Below, piece by piece: positions 7,246 through 15,936 of a stretch of DNA of 64,000 bases. The DNA comes from Acetobacter suratthaniensis (GTDB taxonomy: Bacteria > Pseudomonadota > Alphaproteobacteria > Acetobacterales > Acetobacteraceae). The stretch covers positions 1 through 64,000 of the forward strand of contig NZ_JAFVMG010000010.1 in NCBI RefSeq assembly GCF_017377745.1. The letters run 5' to 3'. The notes below the pieces were generated by a model. It made no database searches and was not told the origin of the DNA. It saw only the letters and a program-made list of their open reading frames with translations. How positions within the stretch are numbered: position 1 is the first letter of the stretch; each line of letters opens with the position of its first letter. A program made the position numbers and the translations under genes.

Positions 7246-8867
7246 GCCAGTTCCGACAGGATCATGTCGGCGGCCTTGTCACCGATCATCATGGTCGGGG
7301 CGTTGGTGTTGCCACTGATCAGGGTTGGCATGATGGAGGTATCTGCTACGCGTAGCCCTTTCAGGCCCCGCACTTTCAGGTCAGGGGTCAGCACGCTGGC
7401 ATCATCCGATCCCATGCGGCATGTACCCGAGGGGTGGAATACCGTGCTGGCGGTGGCACGCAGATATGCCATGAGTTCGGCATCGGTCTGGAGTGCGGCG
7501 ACAGGCGCCATTTCCTTGCCGCGAATACCATCAAAAGCAGAAGCCCGCAGGATACGCCGCGCCAGCTTGATGCCTTCGAGCAGCACCAGCGCATCGCGCT
7601 CATCAGACAGGAAGTTGAAGTCGATTTCCGGCGCACGGCTGCCATCGCGTGTCAGGCGAATACTGCCACGGCTCTGGGGGCGCAGTACGCAGGTATGCAG
7701 GGCAAAACCGTGGCCCCACTCAAACAGCCGCCCGCGATGGCTGCGGTAGCCGGGCACGAAGTGGAACTGCACATCCGGCACGCCCTGAGCGTAGCGGGTA
7801 GAGGCAAAACCCCCTGCCTCCACGTAGTTTGTTGTCAGCCAGCCCTTGCGCTTGAGCAGGAACTGAAGCGGCGCAGGCAGCACGGAACCCAGAGAGGCGC
7901 GTGAAAAACCCAGTGTTGTGGCTGAGCCTGAACGCAGGGTTACAAGCCCGTCGATATGGTCTTGCAGGTTGCAACCGACCTGCGGCAGATCAGCTACCAC
8001 AGGCACGCCGGATTCCAGCAGTTGCGCGGCATTGCCAATGCCCGAGGCCATAAGCAGGTGGGGCGAGCCAATGGCCCCGGCAGACAGAATGGTTTCGCGG
8101 TGAGCACGCAGGACATGAAACTGCCCGTTATGTTCTACGGTTACACCCTGCACACTCTGCCCGTCCGTTACCAGAGAGGCTACCCGGCAGTTGGTCAGCA
8201 CATGCAGGTTGGGGCGTGAGCGTACGGGCGCTACAAAAGCACGGTAGGCGCTCAGGCGTTTTCCATCTTTCTGGGTAACATTGTAAATGCCAACCCCTTC
8301 AAGCTGTGCACCGTTGAAATCGGCGTTTTCTTTCAACCCGACTTCTTCAGCGGCCTGAATGAACAGGCGCGACACACCAAGTGGGTCTCGAGGCTGATCG
8401 ACAATCAGTTCGCCTCCCGTGCCGTGAAAATGCGGGTCTTGATGCAGGCGGTTGTCTTCCTCACGCATGAAGTATTTCAGCACGGAGTCATAACCCCAAC
8501 CGGTACAGCCAAGGCTTTCCCAGTGATCGTAATCCGAGCGTGCGCCACGGATATAGATCATGCTGTTCATGGAGGATGAGCCACCGAGCATCCGCCCGCG
8601 AGGTACATGAATGCGCCGGTTATCCAGATGTGCCTGTGGGGTGGAATAATACTGATAGGTGTATTTCTGGCTCTTGTAGAGCGAAATGGTGCCTGCCGGT
8701 ACATGAATGCGCGGCGTGTTGTCTGGCCCGCCCGCTTCAATCAGCGCCACACGCAGGGTGCTGCGTGCACTCAGGCGGTTGGCGAGCACACAGCCCGCAG
8801 CGCCCCCGCCCACGATGATGTAGTCGAATTCTGTAGGAAAATCGGCCTGGGTGGTGTGTTTGTTCAT
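7242..8867 (-). CDS. GMC-family FAD oxidoreductase (choline/alcohol dehydrogenase type)
   Basis: A 541-residue flavoenzyme oxidising an alcohol to an aldehyde. The FAD-binding motif is at the N-terminus (DYIIVGGGAAGCVLANRLS), followed by the GMC signature around residue 85-105 (PRGRMLGGSSSMN). The C-terminal active-site region has HPSGTCRMG and later the NTNAPTMMIGDKAAD end. No signal peptide is seen, so it is cytoplasmic. The start overlaps the permease stop by one base and its stop overlaps argE by four, so it is translationally coupled. The substrate is unknown; choline is not implied because no bet regulator or transporter is present. Confidence 0.88.
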   Translation of the reverse strand: MNKHTTQADFPTEFDYIIVGGGAAGCVLANRLSARSTLRVALIEAGGPDNTPRIHVPAGTISLYKSQKYTYQYYSTPQAHLDNRRIHVPRGRMLGGSSSMNSMIYIRGARSDYDHWESLGCTGWGYDSVLKYFMREEDNRLHQDPHFHGTGGELIVDQPRDPLGVSRLFIQAAEEVGLKENADFNGAQLEGVGIYNVTQKDGKRLSAYRAFVAPVRSRPNLHVLTNCRVASLVTDGQSVQGVTVEHNGQFHVLRAHRETILSAGAIGSPHLLMASGIGNAAQLLESGVPVVADLPQVGCNLQDHIDGLVTLRSGSATTLGFSRASLGSVLPAPLQFLLKRKGWLTTNYVEAGGFASTRYAQGVPDVQFHFVPGYRSHRGRLFEWGHGFALHTCVLRPQSRGSIRLTRDGSRAPEIDFNFLSDERDALVLLEGIKLARRILRASAFDGIRGKEMAPVAALQTDAELMAYLRATASTVFHPSGTCRMGSDDASVLTPDLKVRGLKGLRVADTSIMPTLISGNTNAPTMMIGDKAADMILSELA

Positions 8868-10261
8868 TATTCGGCACTCCCGATGGCAGGCTGTCCGGCG
8901 CGTTCATGACGCATCATCCAGACATAGAACACGGTGACAAAGATCAGCCCCACGATCCAGGAAATATCGGCTCCCCCCAGCATGTTAGCCACAGGCCCGG
9001 TATACAGACCGTTGGAAACAAAGGGGATCTGGATCACGATACCAAATACGTAAGCAATCAGTGCTGGCCAGCAGTAGCGGCCATACACGCCGCCATCGGC
9101 CCGGAAGAAGGAGGCCACATCATACTGCCCATGACGGATCAGGTAGAAATCGGCCAGATTGATTGCGGTCCACGGTACCATCACATACAGCAGCAGCAGG
9201 ATAAAGTTGGTGTATTCTTCCATAAAGTTTGCAGCCGCCCCCAGTGCAATCACCAGCGAGAGACTGGCCAGCACAATGGCCGTGCCAGCACGGCCCATAT
9301 GGGTTGCTTTCCATGAAGGAATGAGTGTCTGCACAACCGTAATGGCCGAGAGCGCACCACAATACAGGTTCATGGCGTTGGTGCAGGCAATACCCAGTGA
9401 AAGCACGGGAATAATGAACAGCGCCAGAGAGCCAACCTGTGTTGTCAGGGTGCTGACAACATCACCCCCGGCGGCGATCACGCCCAGAAGTGCGCCGAGG
9501 ATCATGGGAAAGAGCGAGCCGAGTACGCAGCCCCAGTAGCTGGCCAGAAAAGCCTGACGGCTGCCTGTGCCGGGCGGCAGATAGCGCGAATAATCCGAAA
9601 CATAGGGTGCATAGGCGATCTGCCACAGAGCCGCTGTGGAAAGCCCGCCCAGAAAGCCCGAAATGGTGAATGTACCGTGCGAAAGCGTTGCGGAAGAAAC
9701 CCCATTCACACCCAAAATCCAGATAAAGCACAGAGCGAGCGCCAGACCGGAAATGATGGTCATCAACCGTGTGTAGGCGTGGATCAGATCATGGCCGTAA
9801 ATGGTGGCCACAAGGCTGATCAGCCCCAGCAGCACGATACAGGCTTTTTCGGGCAGGAAGGTTGCTACCGTGTGGAGCGACTGCCCGCCCAGCACAAGGT
9901 TGGAAGCAAAGAAACCGACATACATCACCACCACAAGGCAGATAACCGCCATAGCCCCAATGGAGCCGAACTGGCCGCGGGTCTGCACCATCTGCGGCAC
10001 ACCAAGCTGAGGCCCCTGCGCGGCATGCAGCGCCATGAACAGGCCACCAATCATGTTGCCCAGCACGGCGGACAGCATGGCAGGCCAGAACGGCTGGTCG
10101 AACACCGTGGTGGATAGCGCACCGGTGATGATGGTCAGCATCATGATGTTGGAGCCGAACCATACGGTAAACAGGTCGCGCGGGCGGCCGTGCCGCTGGT
10201 CGAGCGGAATCTGGTAAATGGTGTGGGCTTCAGGCCCGCGTGCCGTCGCGGTGTCGGTCAT
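8867..10261 (-). CDS. NCS1-family nucleobase/heterocycle permease
   Basis: A 464-residue inner-membrane transporter with about 12 hydrophobic segments. It is related to the cytosine/purine/allantoin/hydantoin:cation symporters. Family features include WFGSNIMMLTIITGA in the first membrane segment and IAYAPYVSDYSRYLPP in the middle, the latter a conserved NCS1 loop. It is the likely importer for the compound degraded by the neighbouring enzymes. The gene sits behind the terminator of the Rid gene and a motif shared with the monooxygenase leader, so it may have its own promoter. Substrate specificity cannot be read from sequence. Confidence 0.88.
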   Translation of the reverse strand: MTDTATARGPEAHTIYQIPLDQRHGRPRDLFTVWFGSNIMMLTIITGALSTTVFDQPFWPAMLSAVLGNMIGGLFMALHAAQGPQLGVPQMVQTRGQFGSIGAMAVICLVVVMYVGFFASNLVLGGQSLHTVATFLPEKACIVLLGLISLVATIYGHDLIHAYTRLMTIISGLALALCFIWILGVNGVSSATLSHGTFTISGFLGGLSTAALWQIAYAPYVSDYSRYLPPGTGSRQAFLASYWGCVLGSLFPMILGALLGVIAAGGDVVSTLTTQVGSLALFIIPVLSLGIACTNAMNLYCGALSAITVVQTLIPSWKATHMGRAGTAIVLASLSLVIALGAAANFMEEYTNFILLLLYVMVPWTAINLADFYLIRHGQYDVASFFRADGGVYGRYCWPALIAYVFGIVIQIPFVSNGLYTGPVANMLGGADISWIVGLIFVTVFYVWMMRHERAGQPAIGSAE

Positions 10262-10307
10262 GTAGTGGTTCCTTCCAGTGGCGTCGGGCGACGGAGTTCT
10301 GTTTGTG

Positions 10308-10320
10308 GTGATATCGAAAC
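10308..10320 (-). promoter_or_regulatory. Shared cluster motif, copy 2 (upstream of permease)
   Basis: On the minus strand this reads GTTTCGATATCAC. The nearly identical GTTTCGATATGAC lies at 13782-13794. Each copy is about 50 bases upstream of a start codon within the same gene cluster (permease here, monooxygenase there). It may be a regulator site or promoter element. The evidence is two copies only. Confidence 0.35.
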
Positions 10321-10330
10321 ATTTGGCGCC

Positions 10331-10363
10331 AAAAGAAACCCCGCAGCCGGTCGGGCGGCGGGG
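10331..10363 (-). terminator. Probable terminator after the Rid gene
   Basis: On the minus strand a GC hairpin (CCCCGC with GCGGGG, plus an inner CCG/CGG) is followed by TTTCTTTT. It begins about 12 bases after the Rid stop codon, and splits the catabolic cluster into an upstream part and a permease-oxidoreductase-deacylase part. Confidence 0.6.
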
Positions 10364-10374
10364 CTGTGTGGCAG

Positions 10375-10782
10375 TTATTCGCGTTCGGCTATGACATCGA
10401 CTTCAATCAGCCATTCCGGTCGGGCAAGTGCAACAACCACAAGGCCGGTAAAGACGGGAAAAACGCCTTTCATACGGCGGCCCAGCACGCGGTAGGTTGC
10501 TTCGCGGTGGCGGATGTCGGTCAGATACACCGTGACCTTGCAGATATCGGTCAGCTTGGCGCCTGCTTCGGTTAGCAGCAGGGTGATGTTGTCCATGACC
10601 TTTTCGGCCTGTGCGATCGGGTCGCCCACGCCAATATTTTCACGGGTATCCAGATCCTGCGGCACCTGACCGCGCAGATAAATGGTGTTGCGCGTGATAA
10701 CGGCCTGACACAGATCGTTGTCGAGCGCCTGTTCGGGATAGGTGTCCTTGGTGTTGAAAGGACGGAGACGTGTATGGGCCAT
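10375..10782 (-). CDS. Rid-family (YjgF/YER057c/UK114) protein lacking the RidA arginine
   Basis: A 135-residue small trimeric-fold protein with the family's core: TIYLRGQVPQDL, then a MDNITLLLTEAGAKLTDICK helix and the VTVYLTDIR strand. RidA proper hydrolyses reactive enamines/imines using Arg105 in a P-A-R-S context. Here the matching segment is FPVFTGLVVV, with Phe in place of that arginine, so this is not a canonical RidA deaminase. It resembles Rid subgroups that occur inside degradative operons. The start is the ATG at 10782 with weak GGGA upstream; an in-frame ATG at 10836 adds a non-family extension. Confidence 0.85.
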   Translation of the reverse strand: MAHTRLRPFNTKDTYPEQALDNDLCQAVITRNTIYLRGQVPQDLDTRENIGVGDPIAQAEKVMDNITLLLTEAGAKLTDICKVTVYLTDIRHREATYRVLGRRMKGVFPVFTGLVVVALARPEWLIEVDVIAERE

Positions 10783-10989
10783 GGTCTTGTGTTCCCTGTA
10801 TGAGTTGCTGCGGTGTGGCAGGGGTTGGTATGCCATGCCGCGCTACGCGAACGGGGGCGGGCTGGCAGACACCGGTTGAGGGTACCGGAACCTGCATGAC
10901 AGCCCGCATGATCCTGTTGCGAGTGTGGAATGTTTTATGGGTTCAGAAAAAGAAGTTATTTCTGATGTTCTGCATCCATAAAGCTGAGG

Positions 10990-12474
10990 TTAGTACTGAA
11001 TCCATACGGTTTTCAGCGCCGTGTATTTGTCAAAGCTGTGCAAAGAGAGATCCCGCCCGAAACCAGACTGCTTGACCCCGCCAAATGGCGTCATGACGGA
11101 GAGCGCATCCACCGTATTGACCGACACGGTGCCCACCTGCAGGCGCTCGGACAGGTCAAGGGCTCGCCCGATGTCACGCGTCCAGACAGAGGCGGCCAGA
11201 CCGTAAGGTGTATCATGCGCCAGTGCCAGCGCTTCGTCCTCGGTGCGGAAAGTCTGAATGGCCAGAACCGGGCCAAAGATTTCCTCCCGCGCGATCGGGG
11301 CGTCGTGCGGGACATCGGCAAAGACACTCGGCTGGATAAACGCATCCGATGCGCCAATGCGCACCCGTTCACCCCCGGCCACAAGGCGCGAGGTGGCCCG
11401 GCCAGAGGCCAGAAATTCCGCCACCCGTCCGGCATGGCGGGCATCAACCATCGCCCCCATGCGCGTTGCGGGGTCGAGCGGGTTGCCGGGTACAATGGCC
11501 TCGGCGTGCTGGCGCATCCGCTCAATCATCTCTTCGGCACTATCCGCATGCACCAGCATGCGCGAATTGGCTGAACAGACTTCGCCCTGATTGAAGAAAA
11601 TACCAAAGGCGGCCTTGTTGGCTGCTGCCTCCAGATCGGCATCAGGAAAAATGATGTTGGGGCTTTTGCCACCGGTTTCCAACCAGACCGGCTTCATGTT
11701 GCTCTCGCCCGCATAGCGCATGAACAGCTTGCCCACATCGGTCGATCCGGTGAACACGAGGCAGTCCACATCGTTATGGCGGCCCAGAGCCTGCCCGGCT
11801 TCCTCGCCAAAGCCCGGCACGACGTTCAGTACACCATCGGGCAGGCCAGCTTTTGAGGCCAGTTCGGCCAGAAGCAGCGCTGAAAGCGGGGACTGTTCAG
11901 CCGGTTTGAGCACCACCGAGTTACCGGCAGCCAGTGCTGGCGCCAGTTTCCAGATTGCCATATCCAGCGGGAAGTTCCACGGAACAACGGCCCCCACAAC
12001 CCCAAGCGGCATACGGCGGATCATGGCGACATCCCGCCCGCCGGTGGGGGCGATTTCGTCATAGATCTTGTCGATGGCCTCGGCATGCCATTGCAGGAAA
12101 TGGGCCGAACCCGGCACATCCACTGTCATGGTTTCCGTAATGGGTTTGCCCATGTCGAGCGTATCGAGCAGGGCAAATTCCTCGTGATGCTCATGAATAA
12201 GGGCGACAAGGCGTAGCAGCGTATCCTTGCGGGCCGTGGGGGTGAGGCGCGACCAGCGGCCATCGGCAAAGGCGTTCCGGGCCGCTTTTACCGCCCGGTC
12301 GATATCCTCTGCCCCACCGCGTGCAACCTGTGTCAGCACCTGCGCCGTAGCGGGGTTGATGCTGTCGAAGCACGCACCGGAGGCGGCATCCACAAACCGC
12401 CCGTTGATCCAGCAGCGGTTGCGCAGGGTCAGGCGTGCGGCCTGATCAGTATAGTGGGACAGGCTTTGCATCAT
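10990..12474 (-). CDS. NAD(P)-dependent aldehyde dehydrogenase (PuuC-like)
   Basis: A 494-residue aldehyde dehydrogenase. It has the cofactor-binding segment PWNFPLDMAIWKLAPALAAG, the catalytic glutamate in LETGGKSPNII, and the nucleophilic cysteine in FNQGEVCSANSR. The nearest character is the gamma-glutamyl-gamma-aminobutyraldehyde/PuuC group. It overlaps the monooxygenase gene by 4 nt (ATGA), so the two are translated together. It probably oxidises an aldehyde made by the monooxygenase or the GMC enzyme to the acid. The exact substrate is unknown. Confidence 0.9.
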   Translation of the reverse strand: MMQSLSHYTDQAARLTLRNRCWINGRFVDAASGACFDSINPATAQVLTQVARGGAEDIDRAVKAARNAFADGRWSRLTPTARKDTLLRLVALIHEHHEEFALLDTLDMGKPITETMTVDVPGSAHFLQWHAEAIDKIYDEIAPTGGRDVAMIRRMPLGVVGAVVPWNFPLDMAIWKLAPALAAGNSVVLKPAEQSPLSALLLAELASKAGLPDGVLNVVPGFGEEAGQALGRHNDVDCLVFTGSTDVGKLFMRYAGESNMKPVWLETGGKSPNIIFPDADLEAAANKAAFGIFFNQGEVCSANSRMLVHADSAEEMIERMRQHAEAIVPGNPLDPATRMGAMVDARHAGRVAEFLASGRATSRLVAGGERVRIGASDAFIQPSVFADVPHDAPIAREEIFGPVLAIQTFRTEDEALALAHDTPYGLAASVWTRDIGRALDLSERLQVGTVSVNTVDALSVMTPFGGVKQSGFGRDLSLHSFDKYTALKTVWIQY

Positions 12475-13730
12475 GCGTCCTTATCGGCTGGTTGATAGGC
12501 CATGTAGCCGCGCTGCTTGGCAATGTGATCGGCAATGTATTTCGCATCATGCCACACACCCCAGATAAAGGAGGAGCCACGCCGTGTCTGCCAGGGCAGA
12601 CCCAGAAAATACACGCCCGGTTCGGTGGAGACACCGCGCTGGTGGCGCGGGCGGCCGGTATCATCCAGCGCTTCAACCTTCAGCCAGCCATAATCCACGC
12701 CAAAACCCGTGGCCCAGATAACGGTGCCAATACCGGCTTCCTTCAGGTTCAGTTCCAGCAGCGGGTTTGTCACGCAGGCGGGATCAGGCAGGAAGGTGTG
12801 GGCTTCGGGTTCGGGCGGCAGGTCGAGGCCGTTGCGGGTGACATAAGCATCGGCCTCGCCCAGCAGGGACAGGTAGTTGGCATCGCCCCGGGCGATGTTC
12901 TGTGCCAGATCGGGGGCAAAGCTCAGCACGCCATCGCGGCAGGTTTCCGTCCGGCCAAGCAGGGTCATGCCTTCAGCCGCAAGGCGGCGGAAATCAACCG
13001 TATGCCCGCCATTGGCACCGCTGACGGCAATGGTGGTGTGTTCAACACCCGGCGTTGCTTCTGCATCCCATTTGTTCAGAACACCCAGCCACCAGACAAA
13101 ATCGCGCCCACGGTAGCTGCGCGGCGGACGGTCATGCGGGCCAACGGACAGGTAGACCTTGCGGCCAGCGCGCATGAGTTCTTCAGCGATCTGCACGCCA
13201 GAAGACCCTGCCCCCACAACCAGAACAGCCCCTTCGGGCAACTGTTCGGGGTTACGGTAACTGGCTGAGTGGATCTGAATAAAATCGGAGGTCTCAGGAA
13301 TAAGGGGCGGAATGACAGGAATCTGAAATGGCCCCGTAGCCGCCACAACGGCTTCGGCTTCGATGATCCCTTGTGAGGTTTCAACCGTAAAGCCCGTGCG
13401 TCCGGCATTGCGGCGGACATCCTTGACATCCACACCACAGCGGATCGGCGCCTGAATAACGCTGGCGTAATCGGCCAGATAGTCGGCCACGCGCTCTTTG
13501 GGTACGAAATCATCCGGGCCATCATTGGAAAATTCAAGACCGGGAAAGCGATCATGCCATGCCGGGCCGTTGGCCACCAGCGAATCCCAACGGCAGCTCC
13601 GCCAGCGTTCGGCAATGCGGTCGCGCTCAAGCACAAGATGGTCGATACCGTAAGCGCGCAGGTGTTCGCTCATGGCAATTCCGGCCTGACCGGCGCCCAC
13701 AACGAGGACTTCGGTTTTTTCGACGGACAT
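12471..13730 (-). CDS. Flavin-containing monooxygenase (class B, FMO/YUCCA-like)
   Basis: A 419-residue flavoprotein using FAD and NADPH to insert one oxygen atom. It has two Rossmann motifs: VVGAGQAGIAMSEHL near residue 10 and VVGAGSSGVQIAEEL near 170. The FMO identity stretch (FIQIHSASYRN, compare FxGxxxHxxxY) lies between them. WATGFGVDYGWL is the late conserved ATG-containing motif. The start is the ATG at 13730, preceded by AAAAGGAG; the longer in-frame start at 13766 has no such site. It heads the FMO-aldehyde dehydrogenase pair of the cluster and may N-hydroxylate an amine or act as a Baeyer-Villiger enzyme. Confidence 0.88.
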   Translation of the reverse strand: MSVEKTEVLVVGAGQAGIAMSEHLRAYGIDHLVLERDRIAERWRSCRWDSLVANGPAWHDRFPGLEFSNDGPDDFVPKERVADYLADYASVIQAPIRCGVDVKDVRRNAGRTGFTVETSQGIIEAEAVVAATGPFQIPVIPPLIPETSDFIQIHSASYRNPEQLPEGAVLVVGAGSSGVQIAEELMRAGRKVYLSVGPHDRPPRSYRGRDFVWWLGVLNKWDAEATPGVEHTTIAVSGANGGHTVDFRRLAAEGMTLLGRTETCRDGVLSFAPDLAQNIARGDANYLSLLGEADAYVTRNGLDLPPEPEAHTFLPDPACVTNPLLELNLKEAGIGTVIWATGFGVDYGWLKVEALDDTGRPRHQRGVSTEPGVYFLGLPWQTRRGSSFIWGVWHDAKYIADHIAKQRGYMAYQPADKDA

Positions 13731-13781
13731 GACCGTCTCCTTTTGCAGGGCTGCGTTTGTATTCAAAAGCAGCTTATTGAT

Positions 13782-13794
13782 GTCATATCGAAAC
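13782..13794 (-). promoter_or_regulatory. Shared cluster motif, copy 1 (upstream of monooxygenase)
   Basis: On the minus strand this reads GTTTCGATATGAC, ending about 52 bases before the monooxygenase start. It matches 12 of 13 positions of the copy at 10308-10320, which ends about 47 bases before the permease start. It is a candidate operator or promoter element of the cluster. Confidence 0.35.
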
Positions 13795-13846
13795 GAATTA
13801 GAGCGGGCGGGCGCTTATCCGTTTCACAGGTCAGTGGAGCCGGGGG

Positions 13847-14524
13847 CTATTCGTCGCCCGGCACACCATAGGAAGGAGCCGCTTCAGGGTTGAGGCAGCG
13901 CGTGACGTAGTCGTGCATCTGCGGTGCCCAGACATCCCACAGGGTGTTCAGGCGTGTAATGGGGTCTTCATCCCAATCCACACGCAGGTCGGCCAACGGC
14001 CATTTTTCACGATCAACCACCAGCAGTCCGGCTGATTTCACAGGGCCAGCCTCTCCTCCGGCGGCAATACCCGCCTGCATGGCGCGGATCACACGCAGGC
14101 CGAGTTCCGCCTGCGGGTCGGACTGGGTAAAGCTGTCTGCAATGGCCTGTGGTACGGCGGTGCTGGCCAGCAGGTTGCCCGCGCAGGCCACGTCCGCGCC
14201 ATTGAAATGGGCATTAAGCCCCAGCGCTTTTTCACCAGACCACAGGGCGGTGCGTCCATCCCGGTCGATCAGGCTCATCTGGCGATAGGCCGGATAGGTG
14301 CAGCGGCGGCTGATGATGTCACGCGCCTGCTCGGCGGAAGCGCCAGCCTCCATCAGATCCAGCGCCCAAGGGCCAAGGCGGGGGTCTGTAACGTTCTGCG
14401 TAGTGACAGCCCCAACACCCGCGCGGGCAAAGGCGCAGCGTGCTGCCACAGCCGGAGAGGAGGATGAAACAGCGACAGCAAACTGGCCGGTGCGAGAACA
14501 GCGCGCAACAATGGAAAAGGTCAT
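13847..14524 (-). CDS. DUF1028 family protein (Ntn-hydrolase-like)
   Basis: A 225-residue protein of the DUF1028 family. The N-terminus MTFSIVARCSRTGQFAVAVSSSSPAVAARC is typical and ordered like an Ntn-hydrolase first strand. GVGAVTTQNVTDPRLGP and ALWSGEKALG are further family hallmarks, with a short Asp-rich C-terminal part (LRVDWDEDPITRLN). The biochemical role of the family is not settled. Members are often beside Rid proteins and amidohydrolases, as here. It is 116 nt upstream of the monooxygenase and probably in the same transcript. Confidence 0.85.
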   Translation of the reverse strand: MTFSIVARCSRTGQFAVAVSSSSPAVAARCAFARAGVGAVTTQNVTDPRLGPWALDLMEAGASAEQARDIISRRCTYPAYRQMSLIDRDGRTALWSGEKALGLNAHFNGADVACAGNLLASTAVPQAIADSFTQSDPQAELGLRVIRAMQAGIAAGGEAGPVKSAGLLVVDREKWPLADLRVDWDEDPITRLNTLWDVWAPQMHDYVTRCLNPEAAPSYGVPGDE

Positions 14525-14702
14525 GGTTTCGGTGTCTCTTTAATAAGAAAACAAAGGCTGTCAGGGCAGGAAGCTCCGGCAACAGATAAAACGTAACACC
14601 ATTATTTTGACACCGGAACATTGACTTTCCGGGGCGCTGGTTCTGTTTTTCTGATGCTAATAAGCGCAAGACATCAGGGAATTATGGGGTGCAGAAAAGG
14701 GG

Positions 14703-15761
14703 CTAAAGTGTTTGCTCGGCAGGCTGTGCCAGACGCACGGCCGTATGCCCACGGCGCACCCGGAAATTGGGCATGACCAGCATGCAGTTATCGTACGGGG
14801 TGCGGATTTCATCCGGCCCATCCAGAGCAATGACCGTGCCAGCAGAAGGAATGATCTCGGCGCTGTCATAGGGGCGTACAAAAGCGAAGGCCGCCGTATG
14901 GGCCTGAACGCAATCTGTAACGGTTGCTGTTTTCACAACTGTTTTTTTAGACAGAGCATTTTTCATGTCCTGTGTATTGGTGCTTGTGGCATCTGTCAGG
15001 CCGGTGAACTGCCGTACGGCCAGCAGCGCCATCTGGGCTGCACTCTGGCTCCAGTGCTGGCCGGTTTCCAGCAGGCAGGCGCGGGCCTGCCCACCTTGCG
15101 TGGAAAACCGTTCATAATCAATCAGCCTGCTGCCATCCTGATGGCCGTCATCACGGATCACAAGAGGGGAGGGGGTGAGCGTGTTTGCCAGATGGCAGGC
15201 CATGCTGTGGTTACGTTCCTGTCCGCTGTGCAGGAAAAGCGGCGGGCCGGGCCAGAGCATGGAATGCAGATCCAGCAGCAGGTCGGCGGTTTCGATAACG
15301 GGCAGCACTTCGCGCAGGCGGCGCATTTCAAGGGAATCATGGTGGGAGTGGATCAGTTCGGGCCGCCACAGGCGGTTCATGTCTTCTTCCACATAGCGTG
15401 CGCGGGTGGGGTGCGCGGGGTTGTAGCGTGCATAGGCATCGGGGTTGAGAAAAATCAGACTGAGCCGTCCCTGCCGGGGCTGCGGGCCTTTTTTCAGCAG
15501 CGTGTTCAGGGCATAGGCGCCGGAGGGTTCGTTGCCGTGCATCAGGGCGGTTACGACCGTGTGCGGGCCGGGCTGACCGCTTTCAAAGTGATGCACACCG
15601 CGCAGGCCACAGTTTCCGGCAAGCCACGGGGTCAGGTCAGGGGGGGGGTATTGGGGAGGGGCTGCGGGGGGTGCGGGCAGGGGCAGGGGCAGGGCGTCTG
15701 AGACAGTGCGCACACGCACGCGCCGCCGCCCCGCATGACGGCGTTTGGACGCGCAACTCAT
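14703..15761 (-). CDS. Succinylglutamate desuccinylase/aspartoacylase-like zinc acylase
   Basis: A 352-residue M14-type metallohydrolase. Zinc ligands fit His75 and Glu78 (ALMHGNEPSGA) and His166 (LLLDLHSM); Glu232 (LLETGQHW) fits the general base. Enzymes of this family cleave N-acyl amino acids (AstE, aspartoacylase, DoeB). A C-terminal beta-rich domain follows. The first 40 residues are Arg- then Pro-rich and look like an unstructured extension. AGGGG just before the ATG at 15761 supports this start. It is the first gene of the eight-gene catabolic block. No ast or doe genes accompany it, so the acylated substrate is unknown. Confidence 0.82.
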   Translation of the reverse strand: MSCASKRRHAGRRRVRVRTVSDALPLPLPAPPAAPPQYPPPDLTPWLAGNCGLRGVHHFESGQPGPHTVVTALMHGNEPSGAYALNTLLKKGPQPRQGRLSLIFLNPDAYARYNPAHPTRARYVEEDMNRLWRPELIHSHHDSLEMRRLREVLPVIETADLLLDLHSMLWPGPPLFLHSGQERNHSMACHLANTLTPSPLVIRDDGHQDGSRLIDYERFSTQGGQARACLLETGQHWSQSAAQMALLAVRQFTGLTDATSTNTQDMKNALSKKTVVKTATVTDCVQAHTAAFAFVRPYDSAEIIPSAGTVIALDGPDEIRTPYDNCMLVMPNFRVRRGHTAVRLAQPAEQTL

Positions 15762-15936
15762 ATTTTCCCCCTGACGCTAGTCTGCGCACTACCGTCCGGG
15801 CCTGTTGGCTTGGGACGTAAGGGGAACAGGGAAAAAGGTCTGGCCCGCATGGGGCGGAAGTATGGTTCGGGTTATGATTCCCTGCAATCCCCCAACCTCT
15901 GCCCATGGGCTTTCAGCGGTGATCCTGCTCGGGTTG

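Noticed and set aside
12435..13268. A 277-codon frame on the plus strand opposite the monooxygenase
   Set aside because: It is antisense to a gene with two Rossmann motifs and a good ribosome site, and shows no domain of its own.
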